The notes under the pieces: model-generated
Seen by the model: the letters and a program-made list of their open reading frames with translations, nothing else
Databases searched by the model: none
Told to the model about the DNA's origin: nothing
Assembly: GCA_000431015.1 (NCBI GenBank)
Contig: HF986037.1
Coordinates: 1 to 34,836 of the forward strand
DNA: 34,836 nucleotides
Reading direction: 5' to 3'
From: Alistipes sp. CAG:514
GTDB lineage: Bacteria > Bacteroidota > Bacteroidia > Bacteroidales > UBA932
Shown: in pieces, positions 7,954 through 16,400 of the stretch
Layout: each line of letters starts with the position of its first letter
Numbering within the stretch: the first letter of the stretch is position 1
Program-made: the position numbers and the translations under genes

Positions 7954-8853
7954 ATGGCTTCAGTTCATCTTAAATATTTGGCGGTCAACCCTGTTGACTT
8001 GAAGTGGGGAACGGCTGTGAATTCCGTCGGTTTCCAGGAAATCGTGCCGGGAATGGACTATCCGCCCACTAATCATCCTTCCCGCTATGTCTTTTCGGTT
8101 TCGAGCGGCAGGATTCTTCAGGAGTATCAGCTGATCTACATCACGGAGGGGAAAGGCAGGTTCTGCTGCGAGTCTCTGGGGCGGTCGAAACTCATTCCTG
8201 TGAACAGCGGCATGATGTTCCTTCTTTTCCCTGGTGAGTGGCATTGCTACTACCCGGAGAAATCCACCGGATGGAAAGAGTACTGGATCGGATTCAGCGG
8301 TGAGTTCATCGACAATCTCGTCAGTCGTGGATTCTTCTCGAAGGAGGCTCCTCTCTTTAAGGTGAACATCCATGAGGACATCGTCGGCCTCTATTCCTCG
8401 GCCATCGAGGCGGCTGTGAACCAGGAGTCTGGCTTCCAGCAGGTTCTGGCCGGGATCGTGGGCCGGCTTATTAGTCTGGCGTATTTCTATGACAGGAACT
8501 CTCAGTTCCAGGAGTCCGACGCGGCGGTCAAGATCAGTCAGGCTAAGGTGATCATCAGAGATCAGTACATGACGGTCTCCCCCGAGGAGGTGGCGGCGAA
8601 GCTTTGCCTGAGCTATTCCTCGTTCAGAAAGACTTTCAAGGAATATACAGGGTTCTCTCCGGCCCGTTTCATCAATGAGGTGCGGATGAGTAAGGCTAAG
8701 GAGCTTCTGACCAACACGGCGATGAGCATCAAGGAGATAGCCTACAATGTCGGCTACAACAATCATGACTATTTCTTCACAGCGTTCCGTCACATGACCG
8801 GACAGACCCCGGCGGAGTACCGTAACGCGACCCAGGCGACCAAGTTGTTGTAG
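7954..8853 (+). CDS. rhaR: AraC-family regulator of the rhamnose genes (RhaR-like)
   Basis: This 299-residue one-component regulator has an N-terminal cupin-like sugar-sensing domain (about residues 30-170, including YVFSVSSGRILQEYQLIYI and the FLLFPGEWHCYYP jelly-roll strand). The C-terminal double helix-turn-helix domain spans about 195-295 (EEVAAKLCLSYSSFRKTF, then MSIKEIAYNVGYNNHDYFF and the closing HMTGQTPAEYR). In Bacteroides thetaiotaomicron an AraC-type RhaR next to the rhamnose genes activates them, and the same position here supports that role. The start is fixed by the promoter at 7889-7919. It is convergent with the GH106 gene, with 31 bases between their ends. Confidence 0.88.
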   Translation: MASVHLKYLAVNPVDLKWGTAVNSVGFQEIVPGMDYPPTNHPSRYVFSVSSGRILQEYQLIYITEGKGRFCCESLGRSKLIPVNSGMMFLLFPGEWHCYYPEKSTGWKEYWIGFSGEFIDNLVSRGFFSKEAPLFKVNIHEDIVGLYSSAIEAAVNQESGFQQVLAGIVGRLISLAYFYDRNSQFQESDAAVKISQAKVIIRDQYMTVSPEEVAAKLCLSYSSFRKTFKEYTGFSPARFINEVRMSKAKELLTNTAMSIKEIAYNVGYNNHDYFFTAFRHMTGQTPAEYRNATQATKLL

Positions 8854-8858
8854 TTCCA

Positions 8859-8873
8859 ACCCGGCCTCCGGGT
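8859..8873. terminator. Small hairpin between convergent rhaR and GH106 genes
   Basis: ACCCGG (8859-8864) pairs with CCGGGT (8868-8873) across a three-base loop, in the 31-base gap between two convergent stop codons. No real T-run follows on either strand, so termination is only suggested by position. Confidence 0.3.
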
Positions 8874-8884
8874 CGCTTTGCGGA

Positions 8885-11800
8885 TCAGTCTTCCTCCACA
8901 ATGACCACAGGACCGAGCAGTCCGGAAGGGAGCAGTTTGTCACCTGCCTTGTAGAAGCGCCGTATGGCGGTCACAGGGTGTGTCTCGTCACTCTGGACAT
9001 CTCCGATCATCCTGTTCCTCCAAAGGTTCGTGACCTTGATCTCCAGATGGTTCTCACCTTCCTTGAGCAGGTGCCTGATGTCACCGGTCCTGAACGGCGC
9101 CTTCCACAGAACACCGGCCTCCGAGCCGTTGACAGTCACCTCGGCGATGTTCTTCACGGTTCCGAGATCCATGAATATTTTTCCGTCACCGGCGAGTGCC
9201 TTGCTGTCAAGCTCCAGCGTCGTGCTGTAGACCGCCGTTCCTGAGAAGTACTTGACGACCGGGTTGTCTTCCTCTGTCCACGACCTAAGCTCGCCGAAGA
9301 CCTTGTCCGCTGTTCCTCCGTTCTTTTGCTCGAAATGAACGTTCCAGGAGGATCCGACAGTCTGAAGTACGCTCAGTTGCTGTTCCGAACTCTTCTGTAC
9401 CGCTGTTTTGGCGAATGGAAGACAGTCGATCCTGATGGTGTCCGCAAGGTTGAAAGCGCTGCTTTGGGTTTTGATGATAATCTCTCTGACAGAGACCATC
9501 GGCGTGTCCGTGAACACGATGAACCTGGCGTCGGTGGACAGCATAGGTGTGGAGACGATGAACCTGCCGTCTTTTTGTGTGACAGGAATGTCGGCCACCT
9601 CGCCGTTCTCAGGATTGAGTAAGGCGGCGTACCTTCCTCCATCCTTGAAGCTGAGATCCACGTCCTTGTCCTCGCCGGAGAAGTTCCTTACCCAGTAGAC
9701 CTGCGTGTTGCCGGGCAGGTTTCTGTGGACATATTTAAAGTCCCCGTAGCTGTCCTTGGCGTTCGCAGGTGCCTCCACTTGCTCGAACGCAGCAGGGACG
9801 ATCTGTGGCAGAGACTTTTGTGCGGTGGTCGCGGTCGCAATGAAGTCTGGCCTCATGCCGCTTCTGGAGAGGCATTCCTCCAGGCTGCATGTGAACACGT
9901 TCTTCCTCCTCGAATGCCACACGTTGTCCACCAGGGATGCGAATGAGCGGTCGTCGGCTTTCATGCCGGCGCATCTTTTAGGCTCTTTCCCGCAGATGAT
10001 CACACCGGCGTCGGCGAACGCCTTGATCCTCTTGAGTATCTCAAGCGACATAAAGTCCTGGTCTCTTCCTATCCACAGCACCTTGTAGCTTGCTCCGGAT
10101 GGGGCGACGAGCCTGCCGTCCTTGGCGTGGACTCCGGACTTGATCACTGTCGGATTGGCGAAATCGTAGTTGAAGCCGTCCGGGACATCCGGAAGGGTGC
10201 TGAAAGTGTCCCCTCCATAGATGGCGGTGACATTGATGTCCTCGCCGTAGTAGAGCAGGATGTCAGCGACTGAATGACCTTGCTGAAGCATCGCGCTGGA
10301 GCGGGCCAGATAGTTGGTGAGTGTCCAGGCATATTCCCCCCAGGTCTCGTTCCTGTGGAGCCATTGCCCGTAACGGAACAGTTGCATACCTGGAAGGTAC
10401 TTGTCGTTCGGCTGCGAGGCGGACTCGTGCACCACAAATCTGTTGACACCTGCACTCAGCCCGACATCCGCTATGTATTTCATGTTCTCCGGGCAGTAGG
10501 TGTACGCCCTTCCGTGGTCTCCGTCCACCGAGAACGACTCCGCGGCGACTATCGGCTGACCGTAGATGTGCGACACCGAGGCTGACTCCCGGATGTCGCA
10601 GACCGCCGCCGGGGCTGCGGAACCGTTAGGCGTGTTCTCCATCCAGAAGGCCGCCATCGGAATGGTCGCCTTGATCTTCGGATCCATGCCGTCTCCTGTG
10701 TAGGCGCGGCTGCCCTCATGGGTTTCGGTGTAGCGCCCGTCAAGCTCATATTCCTTTACGATGTCGTTGATCCTGTCGTAGTTCTCGCAGAACAGCTCGC
10801 CGAGGGTCTTTCTCCAGTCCCACAGAAACCGTTCGCTCATCTGCGAGCTGCCGATGATTTCACCGGTAAGCACCGGAAGCCACGGCACAAGGTTGTAGCC
10901 TCGCCTTTTCTTGAACTCTTCTGCGAGTCTCGGGGTCCAGGTGAAGGAACCGGCCTCGTAGCTGTCCACCAGCAGATAGCGTATGCCTTTCTTTCCCAGC
11001 ATCCCGTCAGCCGCGTTCTTGTAGAGGTCCACATAGGTGTGGAAGTACCTCATCCAAGCGTCGGGATCCAGTTTGTCAACCTCCAGGCCGGTAGCTTCCG
11101 GCGATGCTGGATGGTTGATCTTGCCTGTGATCGACCAGCCGAAGCGGTAGATCCTCCAGCGTCCGGCGGGAAGGGTGCATTCCAGCCTGCCGTCGGGGGT
11201 CATCTTGCCGGTAAGGTTAACGACATCTGATGTCCTGATGGCGTCACTTGAATATGCGGTGCCGTATTTCCAGAAATCATGGACTATTCCGAAGCCTCCG
11301 ACCTCTTGGCTGTGATTGATCTTCGATACGGTGAACAGATCCAGCGAGACTAGCTGCCGGCCTGTCACCCTGAAGAACCGTGCGCAGGTCTGCGGGATGT
11401 TCTTTGTCAGGTATGGAAGCACGCTTGGCTCGATGTCGCAGACTTTCCTCCATTGCCGGCCATCGTCGCTGCTTTCGAGGACGCTTCCGGGCGCCGGATC
11501 TCCGATCTTCGGCCTGGCTCCCATCGCCATGCTCTGGAGTGTCAGGGCCTTGATCGTCTGTGGCTGTCTGAACTCCACCGTGATGCAGGAGTCGCTTTCC
11601 TCGACTCTTTCGGTGAGCGCCCTCATCGCCTTGTCAGATGCCGGCAGCCTGACGGCGATGACGTACAGATCCTTGCCGTACGGCTTGACCTCTATCCGGT
11701 CATTGCCCACGTGGTAGTCCTGGTAAGGTCCCACAACGTTGTAAAGATCAGGTAGTTTGGTCGAGACTTTCCCGCCCCGCACGTCAACGTGCCTCCATTC

Positions 11801-12289
11801 GAGCTTTTTTATGGCGTCTTCCGGCTTCACCCATTTGCCGCCTGTCGAGCTCCATCCCGGGGCGCTGGCGATCGTGACATCCATGTCCAAGGAGTCTGCC
11901 ATGTGCAGAGCGAAACGGAAAGCTTCCTTCCATCCGTCGGAGAGGTATGGGAGTTTGACCTTGGCGGCTCTCGGCATGTTGATTCCTCCGGCGTCGAACT
12001 GGTGGAAGCCGCCTATGCCGGATCTCTTCATCCATTCGATGTCTTTCCTGATTCCTTCCTTTGAGACGTTGCCGTCCATCCAGTGCCACCATACCTGTGG
12101 TCTGGCTTCTTTAGGCGGGTCCATGAAGATCCTTGCAAGCACGGATGTGTCGATTGTGAAGCTGACCGTGGTCACGTCCTTGGAAGGCTCGTTTGTCATC
12201 GTGCCGGTTCTGTCGTCATCGGTGGGTACAGCCATTGCCGAAAGCGGCAGCAGCAGGGCAAGGGCCGTCAGTGTCCTCCTTATGTCCAT
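8885..12289 (-). CDS. Secreted GH106 alpha-L-rhamnosidase
   Basis: This 1134-residue exported glycoside hydrolase releases terminal alpha-L-rhamnose from plant or bacterial glycans. It begins with a signal peptide (MDIRRTLTALALLLPLSAMA, residues 1-20). The GH106 hallmark follows at about residues 60-100 (RPQVWWHWMDGNVSKEGI, then DIEWMKRSGIGGFHQFDAGG), leading into a TIM-barrel region. Later family-like segments include YLLVDSYEAGSFTWTPRL, TETHEGSRAYTGDG and FVVHESASQPNDKYLPG. A C-terminal beta-sandwich ends with LEIKVTNLWRNRMIGD. The start at 12289 is set by the signal peptide and by the promoter at 12322-12353; a longer frame from 12415 would run through that promoter. The nearby rhamnose genes suggest the freed sugar feeds RhaA/RhaB. 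No SusC/SusD pair is present. Confidence 0.92.
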   Translation of the reverse strand: MDIRRTLTALALLLPLSAMAVPTDDDRTGTMTNEPSKDVTTVSFTIDTSVLARIFMDPPKEARPQVWWHWMDGNVSKEGIRKDIEWMKRSGIGGFHQFDAGGINMPRAAKVKLPYLSDGWKEAFRFALHMADSLDMDVTIASAPGWSSTGGKWVKPEDAIKKLEWRHVDVRGGKVSTKLPDLYNVVGPYQDYHVGNDRIEVKPYGKDLYVIAVRLPASDKAMRALTERVEESDSCITVEFRQPQTIKALTLQSMAMGARPKIGDPAPGSVLESSDDGRQWRKVCDIEPSVLPYLTKNIPQTCARFFRVTGRQLVSLDLFTVSKINHSQEVGGFGIVHDFWKYGTAYSSDAIRTSDVVNLTGKMTPDGRLECTLPAGRWRIYRFGWSITGKINHPASPEATGLEVDKLDPDAWMRYFHTYVDLYKNAADGMLGKKGIRYLLVDSYEAGSFTWTPRLAEEFKKRRGYNLVPWLPVLTGEIIGSSQMSERFLWDWRKTLGELFCENYDRINDIVKEYELDGRYTETHEGSRAYTGDGMDPKIKATIPMAAFWMENTPNGSAAPAAVCDIRESASVSHIYGQPIVAAESFSVDGDHGRAYTYCPENMKYIADVGLSAGVNRFVVHESASQPNDKYLPGMQLFRYGQWLHRNETWGEYAWTLTNYLARSSAMLQQGHSVADILLYYGEDINVTAIYGGDTFSTLPDVPDGFNYDFANPTVIKSGVHAKDGRLVAPSGASYKVLWIGRDQDFMSLEILKRIKAFADAGVIICGKEPKRCAGMKADDRSFASLVDNVWHSRRKNVFTCSLEECLSRSGMRPDFIATATTAQKSLPQIVPAAFEQVEAPANAKDSYGDFKYVHRNLPGNTQVYWVRNFSGEDKDVDLSFKDGGRYAALLNPENGEVADIPVTQKDGRFIVSTPMLSTDARFIVFTDTPMVSVREIIIKTQSSAFNLADTIRIDCLPFAKTAVQKSSEQQLSVLQTVGSSWNVHFEQKNGGTADKVFGELRSWTEEDNPVVKYFSGTAVYSTTLELDSKALAGDGKIFMDLGTVKNIAEVTVNGSEAGVLWKAPFRTGDIRHLLKEGENHLEIKVTNLWRNRMIGDVQSDETHPVTAIRRFYKAGDKLLPSGLLGPVVIVEED

Positions 12290-12321
12290 GTCTTTTGTCT
12301 TTAGATTCGTTGTCTGTTGTT

Positions 12322-12353
12322 CAAATATAGTAATTGCAGCCGGGATATTCAAA
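12322..12353 (-). promoter_or_regulatory. Promoter of the GH106 rhamnosidase gene
   Basis: Read on the minus strand, TTTG (12353-12350) and TATATTTG (12329-12322) are separated by 20 bases, a complete Bacteroidota consensus promoter. Transcription would start near 12315, leaving a leader of about 25 bases before the ATG at 12289. No RhaR operator can be recognised by eye. Confidence 0.75.
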
Positions 12354-12632
12354 TCCTTCTTCAACAGCATGGCATATTCTAATGGCAGGCAGTTGTCATG
12401 AATATGCAGGCTCATCCTTTTTTTCGCTCGTTTCCTTTGAAAAGTGATGCTTTAATTTTGATTTTTGGTAAATAAATGCGATATTGCAGTCACGGAACAT
12501 TTTTTGGCACAGATAGTGCAAAGTGTTTCTGTAGAGTTAATTGGTTCTAATAGGATTTTATCTTTCTAACCTTTTTCCTATGATGGCTGTTCATCATACG
12601 TTTTATTCATAATTAGGTTTGTATTAAGTGGG

Positions 12633-12726
12633 AAAGACTGGTGCTGGGAAGTACCGGTCTTTTTTTGCTTTGCAAAAAAAGACCGGTACTTCGCGCTGCG
12701 TGCGTTGCGCATGCAGCGCGAAGTAC
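12633..12726. repeat. Nested, mutually exclusive hairpins
   Basis: Three hairpins share arms. The first pairs 12633-12642 with 12653-12662 (AAAGACTGGT/ACCGGTCTTT, one G-U). The second is a perfect 21-bp stem, 12648-12668 with 12672-12692, with a 3-base loop and a T7/A7 block inside the stem. The third is a perfect 12-bp stem, 12688-12699 with 12713-12724. GAAGTAC occurs at both 12648-12654 and 12720-12726 and can compete for GTACTTC at 12686-12692. The block lies downstream of mgsA and about 280 bases upstream of the GH106 promoter. The A/T-rich stretch 12430-12632 before it shows no gene. Confidence 0.8.
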
Positions 12727-12727
12727 T

Positions 12728-12921
12728 TTCAACCCCCCAGTCACTTCGTGACGGCCCCCTGGGGGGCACGGGGAAAGGATTCCCCGATACCCCTTCTGTC
12801 GCTTCGCTCCGCGTGCGCATACCTTCGTGCGCATACCTTCAACCCCCCAGTCACTTCGTGACAGCCCCCTGGGGGGCACGGGGAAGGGATTCCCCGATAC
12901 CCCTTCTGTCGCTTCGCTCCG
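12728..12921. repeat. Two direct copies of an 84-base palindrome-rich repeat
   Basis: Copies at 12728-12811 and 12838-12921 differ at two positions. Each contains nested palindromes: CCCCCCAG with CTGGGGGG around GTCACTTCGTGAC in one copy, GGGGAA with TTCCCC, and the GTCGCTTCGCTCC tail. Between the copies is a 14-base tandem pair (CGTGCGCATACCTT twice, 12812-12839). After the second copy GGGGCGCTT is repeated from 12924. Open frames across this block are repeat artefacts. It resembles the REP-like intergenic repeats common in bacterial genomes, but I cannot place it in a named family. Confidence 0.85.
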
Positions 12922-12980
12922 ATGGGGCGCTTGGGGCGCTTGGGGCGGCTTTTATGGGAGGGATGGTGGGGGAAAAAAAA

Positions 12981-13436
12981 CTACAGTTTGCGGTTTTTGT
13001 AGGAGTCTATGCAGCTTGGGATCATGCGGCGGTACTGGGTGCTTGTGTAGAGAGGGGAAGAGATGATGAAATCGGCGGTGCTGCGGTTCGTGGCGAACGG
13101 AATGTTGTACAGGGAGGCCAGGCGGACCAGCCCCATCACGTCATTCTGGTGACCCTGCATGATCAGGTTGTCGCAGAAGAACACCAGCATGTCGATCTTC
13201 CCCTCGGCGATCATGCCGCCGATCTCGAAGTCCCCGCCGAGTGGACCGCTGAGAAGGCAGACGATGGAGGGAGCCTCGGGGCCGAGCTTTTCTGTAAGCG
13301 TCTCCGAGACGAGGCGGCCTGTGGTGCCGGTGCAGAACAAATGGCAGTGCTTCAGCGAGCCTGCGTTGTAACGTACCCAATCCAGCAACTCCTGCTTCCT
13401 GGAGTCATGTGCGACCAATGCGATGTTTGTTACCAT
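12981..13436 (-). CDS. mgsA: Methylglyoxal synthase
   Basis: This 151-residue cytosolic enzyme converts dihydroxyacetone phosphate to methylglyoxal and phosphate. Family features appear in order: the N-terminal ALVAHDSRK, TGTTGR at about 36-41, SGPLGGD with Asp69 (equivalent to the catalytic Asp71 of E. coli), FFCDN with Asp89, and GHQND with His96 and Asp99. NIPFATNRSTADF, which forms part of the phosphate site, closes the core. It starts 22 bases after the tamB stop and is probably co-transcribed with it. Its DHAP substrate is also a product of rhamnose breakdown, whose genes begin just beyond the repeat block. That metabolic link is inference. Confidence 0.93.
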   Translation of the reverse strand: MVTNIALVAHDSRKQELLDWVRYNAGSLKHCHLFCTGTTGRLVSETLTEKLGPEAPSIVCLLSGPLGGDFEIGGMIAEGKIDMLVFFCDNLIMQGHQNDVMGLVRLASLYNIPFATNRSTADFIISSPLYTSTQYRRMIPSCIDSYKNRKL

Positions 13437-13458
13437 GTTCGTAATATATTAAAAATTA

Positions 13459-16400
13459 TCAATGTCCTTTCTCTTCACCGTCTATCCGGATTCTCTTCAC
13501 CTCCCGGGCCCCTGTCTCAGCGGCCCTCTGTTCCCTCTTTTTCCGGCTCATGAACAGATTCCGGAAGAACTCCCTGAAGGTGTTGAACTCCCTTTGGTAG
13601 GCGATACCCACACCGTTCCTCTGCGTGTTGTCGAGATAGTTGGTGTAGTCATCCGCCGAGTGGGAGAATAGGTTCATCCGCAGCTGCCCGGATTTGTCCA
13701 GCTTGATTTCGATGTCAAGGTTGCCCACCATGTCCGCCCCCGAGGATGAGTTAGCATATTCACGGTTCCCGACGTTGCCGTTGACTATCACCCTGTTGTT
13801 GAAAAGTTGGGTGGAGACGGCGACATCGAATATGTTCGTGCCGCTCTCGCTCGACTGGTAGTTGAGGCCAAGGTCCAGAGGAATGTCCAGCTTCTGCAGG
13901 ATGTTGTTCAGCTGCCCCGCCATGATCTCGGCGACGTTGGAGTACAGTACGTTGGTGTTGTTCACGACTCCCGACTGTTCTTCCGGCATGAAACTACCCG
14001 AGATCAGGAGTGAAAGGAACTGGCGCTGCACCTTGTCCTCGGTGTTCAGGGCGCTCTCCACCCTCGACTTGGTGGTTGGGTCAAGATCCGGGACATCGAT
14101 GGAGAAGGACAGCTTCGGCTCCCTCAGCTTGCCGGACACCCCGATTCCGCAGTTCACGGTCCTTCTGGCGGAGACTGAGGTGGTGTCCGCGATAAGGGTG
14201 GCGACGGATGCCTTTGTCGAATATATTCCTTTAATGTCAAGGTCGCTGTCCATCACGTCTCCGTTGAAGCGTACCGTGCTGCCGTCCGAGATGGTGAAGT
14301 CCCTTTTGGCAATGTCCATGGCGTTGAAATGGAAGTTGCCCGACCGTAGGGCGTAGTCGCCGTTGATCGTGAACAGATCCCTTCCCGGACGCACCTCGAT
14401 GTCGATGATGCCCTGGCCGCGGCCGTTCAGCACATTGCCGGCAGCCCTGTCGATCTCGACATAGGCCTCAGTGCCTTGTGTGGCGTTGACCCTGAGCCTT
14501 ATTCCGAAGTCGCTGCCTTTCCCGGCACCTGCCGCCATGCTGTTCATCATGGCCTCGTAAGGATCCTCGTAGACTTCCCGGAAGGCCTGCCTGAACGTCA
14601 GAAGGTCATTCTTGCCGTCATTGGAGGCGTTGTCTATAGGAATATGTATGTGTCCGTTCTTGTCCGTCCGGGCGTTGACATCGATGAGGATGGCGTTGAA
14701 CGGGCCTTTGATCGAGACATCCCCGCTTGCGAACAGGCGGCCATAGAAGGCCTTGTCGCCGCCCTCGTCCATGTCGATGGCCTCGATGCCTTTCATCTTG
14801 ATCCTGGTGTCCATCCTGATGTTCTTCAGGTGGTCGTACAGCAGGCCCCCTTCTATGCTGCCGGTGCCGTTGAACCGGTCCTTGATGGAGATCCCGTCGA
14901 AGAACAGTCCCTGGTCGGTGACGGAGAACGGCCCGTTCAGGTAGTAGGCCACATTGGTAAAGCCCACCCTCAGCATCGCATTGTCGAACCGTGTGCCCTC
15001 GCCGCGCAGCGAGATGTTGTCCATGGATCCGCTGACCTTGACCTTGCCGCTCATCGAGCCGCCCATCTCACTGAACACTGACTCCAGGACGGGAGCGATG
15101 TAGCCCACGTTGAAGTCATCGAATCCGGCTGTGAGATCTATCTTCTTTGTCTTGAGCGCGTAGTCTCCTTTGATGTTAAGTGTCTTCCGGCCATCGATGT
15201 CGTTCTGGGCTATCATGCGCATAACCCCGTCCTCCAGCGAGCCGGCGAGGCGCAGGGTCCCCATGTCCTGTCCCGCGACCTCGGTAGATTCCGACGTGAG
15301 GTTCATCATCAGTCCCGCGTCGCGGCCCCACGGGGAGAAGACGATGGCGTGGCCGGTAGCGAGGCCGGATAGTCCGAAACCGTCGCCAAGGAACTTGCCA
15401 AGCAGCCCCAGGTCGATCTTGTCGAGTTTGACGGAGAGCGTGTCTCTTTTTGTGGAGGAGAAGCCTCCGTTGATCCTGATGGACTGGTCGGCGCTTCTCG
15501 CTGTCAGGTTGTCGATCCTGAGATCTTTGCCGATCATGTCTATGCCGGATTCGGACACGTCCCATGCCGCGTCATCATACCAGATGAAGGATGGAAGTGT
15601 CTTGGCGTTGACCGTCAGGTTCCCGTCGGAGTCGCGGTCAAGCCGCCCTGTCAGGTACATCTCTCCCTTGTTCGCGAGATCCGTGCCGTTGTCGTAGGTG
15701 AATCCGGCTCCGAAGGTGTTCCCCCTTGCGTAGAGCAACAAGTTGTCACTGAGCATGTTGACACCGGCTAATGAGATGGCCGAGCAGACAGCCGACGCGT
15801 TCAGGCTGCTGTCCCTGTTGTCAAAGGCGAGGTCAAAATCCTTCAGAAAATTCTTGTTGACAGCGATTCTCGGAGACTTGACGGAGGCTGTCATGTTGCC
15901 GTCCCTCTTGATGTTCATCTGCACCTTGGTGCCTTTGGCGACGTAGAGGCCGGGCTTGACAAAGGACAGGATGTCCCTTGCGTCACCGACACTCAGATCC
16001 AGCTCGTACTCATCGCCCTTCCATTCGGCTGCCCAGCCTTTGTACAAGGCCGGTAACTCCCTGTGGACTGTGAGGGTCTGCGCATCCTTGATCAGACTGG
16101 TGAACGGCTTGCTGCCGATGTAGTTGCCGTTCAGGAATGTGGATGTGATGTTGACACGGTTGACGTTGTCGTTGGAGTGCGACTTCACGCAGATGTCGCC
16201 GATCTCGTGCCACCCGTTGTCGTTCTCAAGTGTGAGTCCAAGTATGTCAAGGTCTCCGATCAGGTCTCCGCGGCTGATGTTCACGTAGTTGGCGTTTATC
16301 CGCCCGGAGATCTTGGAGTTCTCTCTCTTGTCCAGTTTCAAGGCGTGCAGGTCGGCGTAACCTATGGACGCGTAGAATTTGTAGAGTCCGTTCTTCGTCT

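Noticed and set aside
12290..12415. N-terminal extension of the GH106 protein
   Set aside because: It spans the consensus promoter and would bury the signal peptide.
12728..12921. CRISPR array
   Set aside because: Only two copies of 84 bases with an internal palindrome; there are no regular repeat-spacer units and no cas genes.
12578..13066. Several open frames on both strands across the repeat block
   Set aside because: They are built from the repeated units themselves (the same peptide recurs with each copy) and overlap the end of mgsA.
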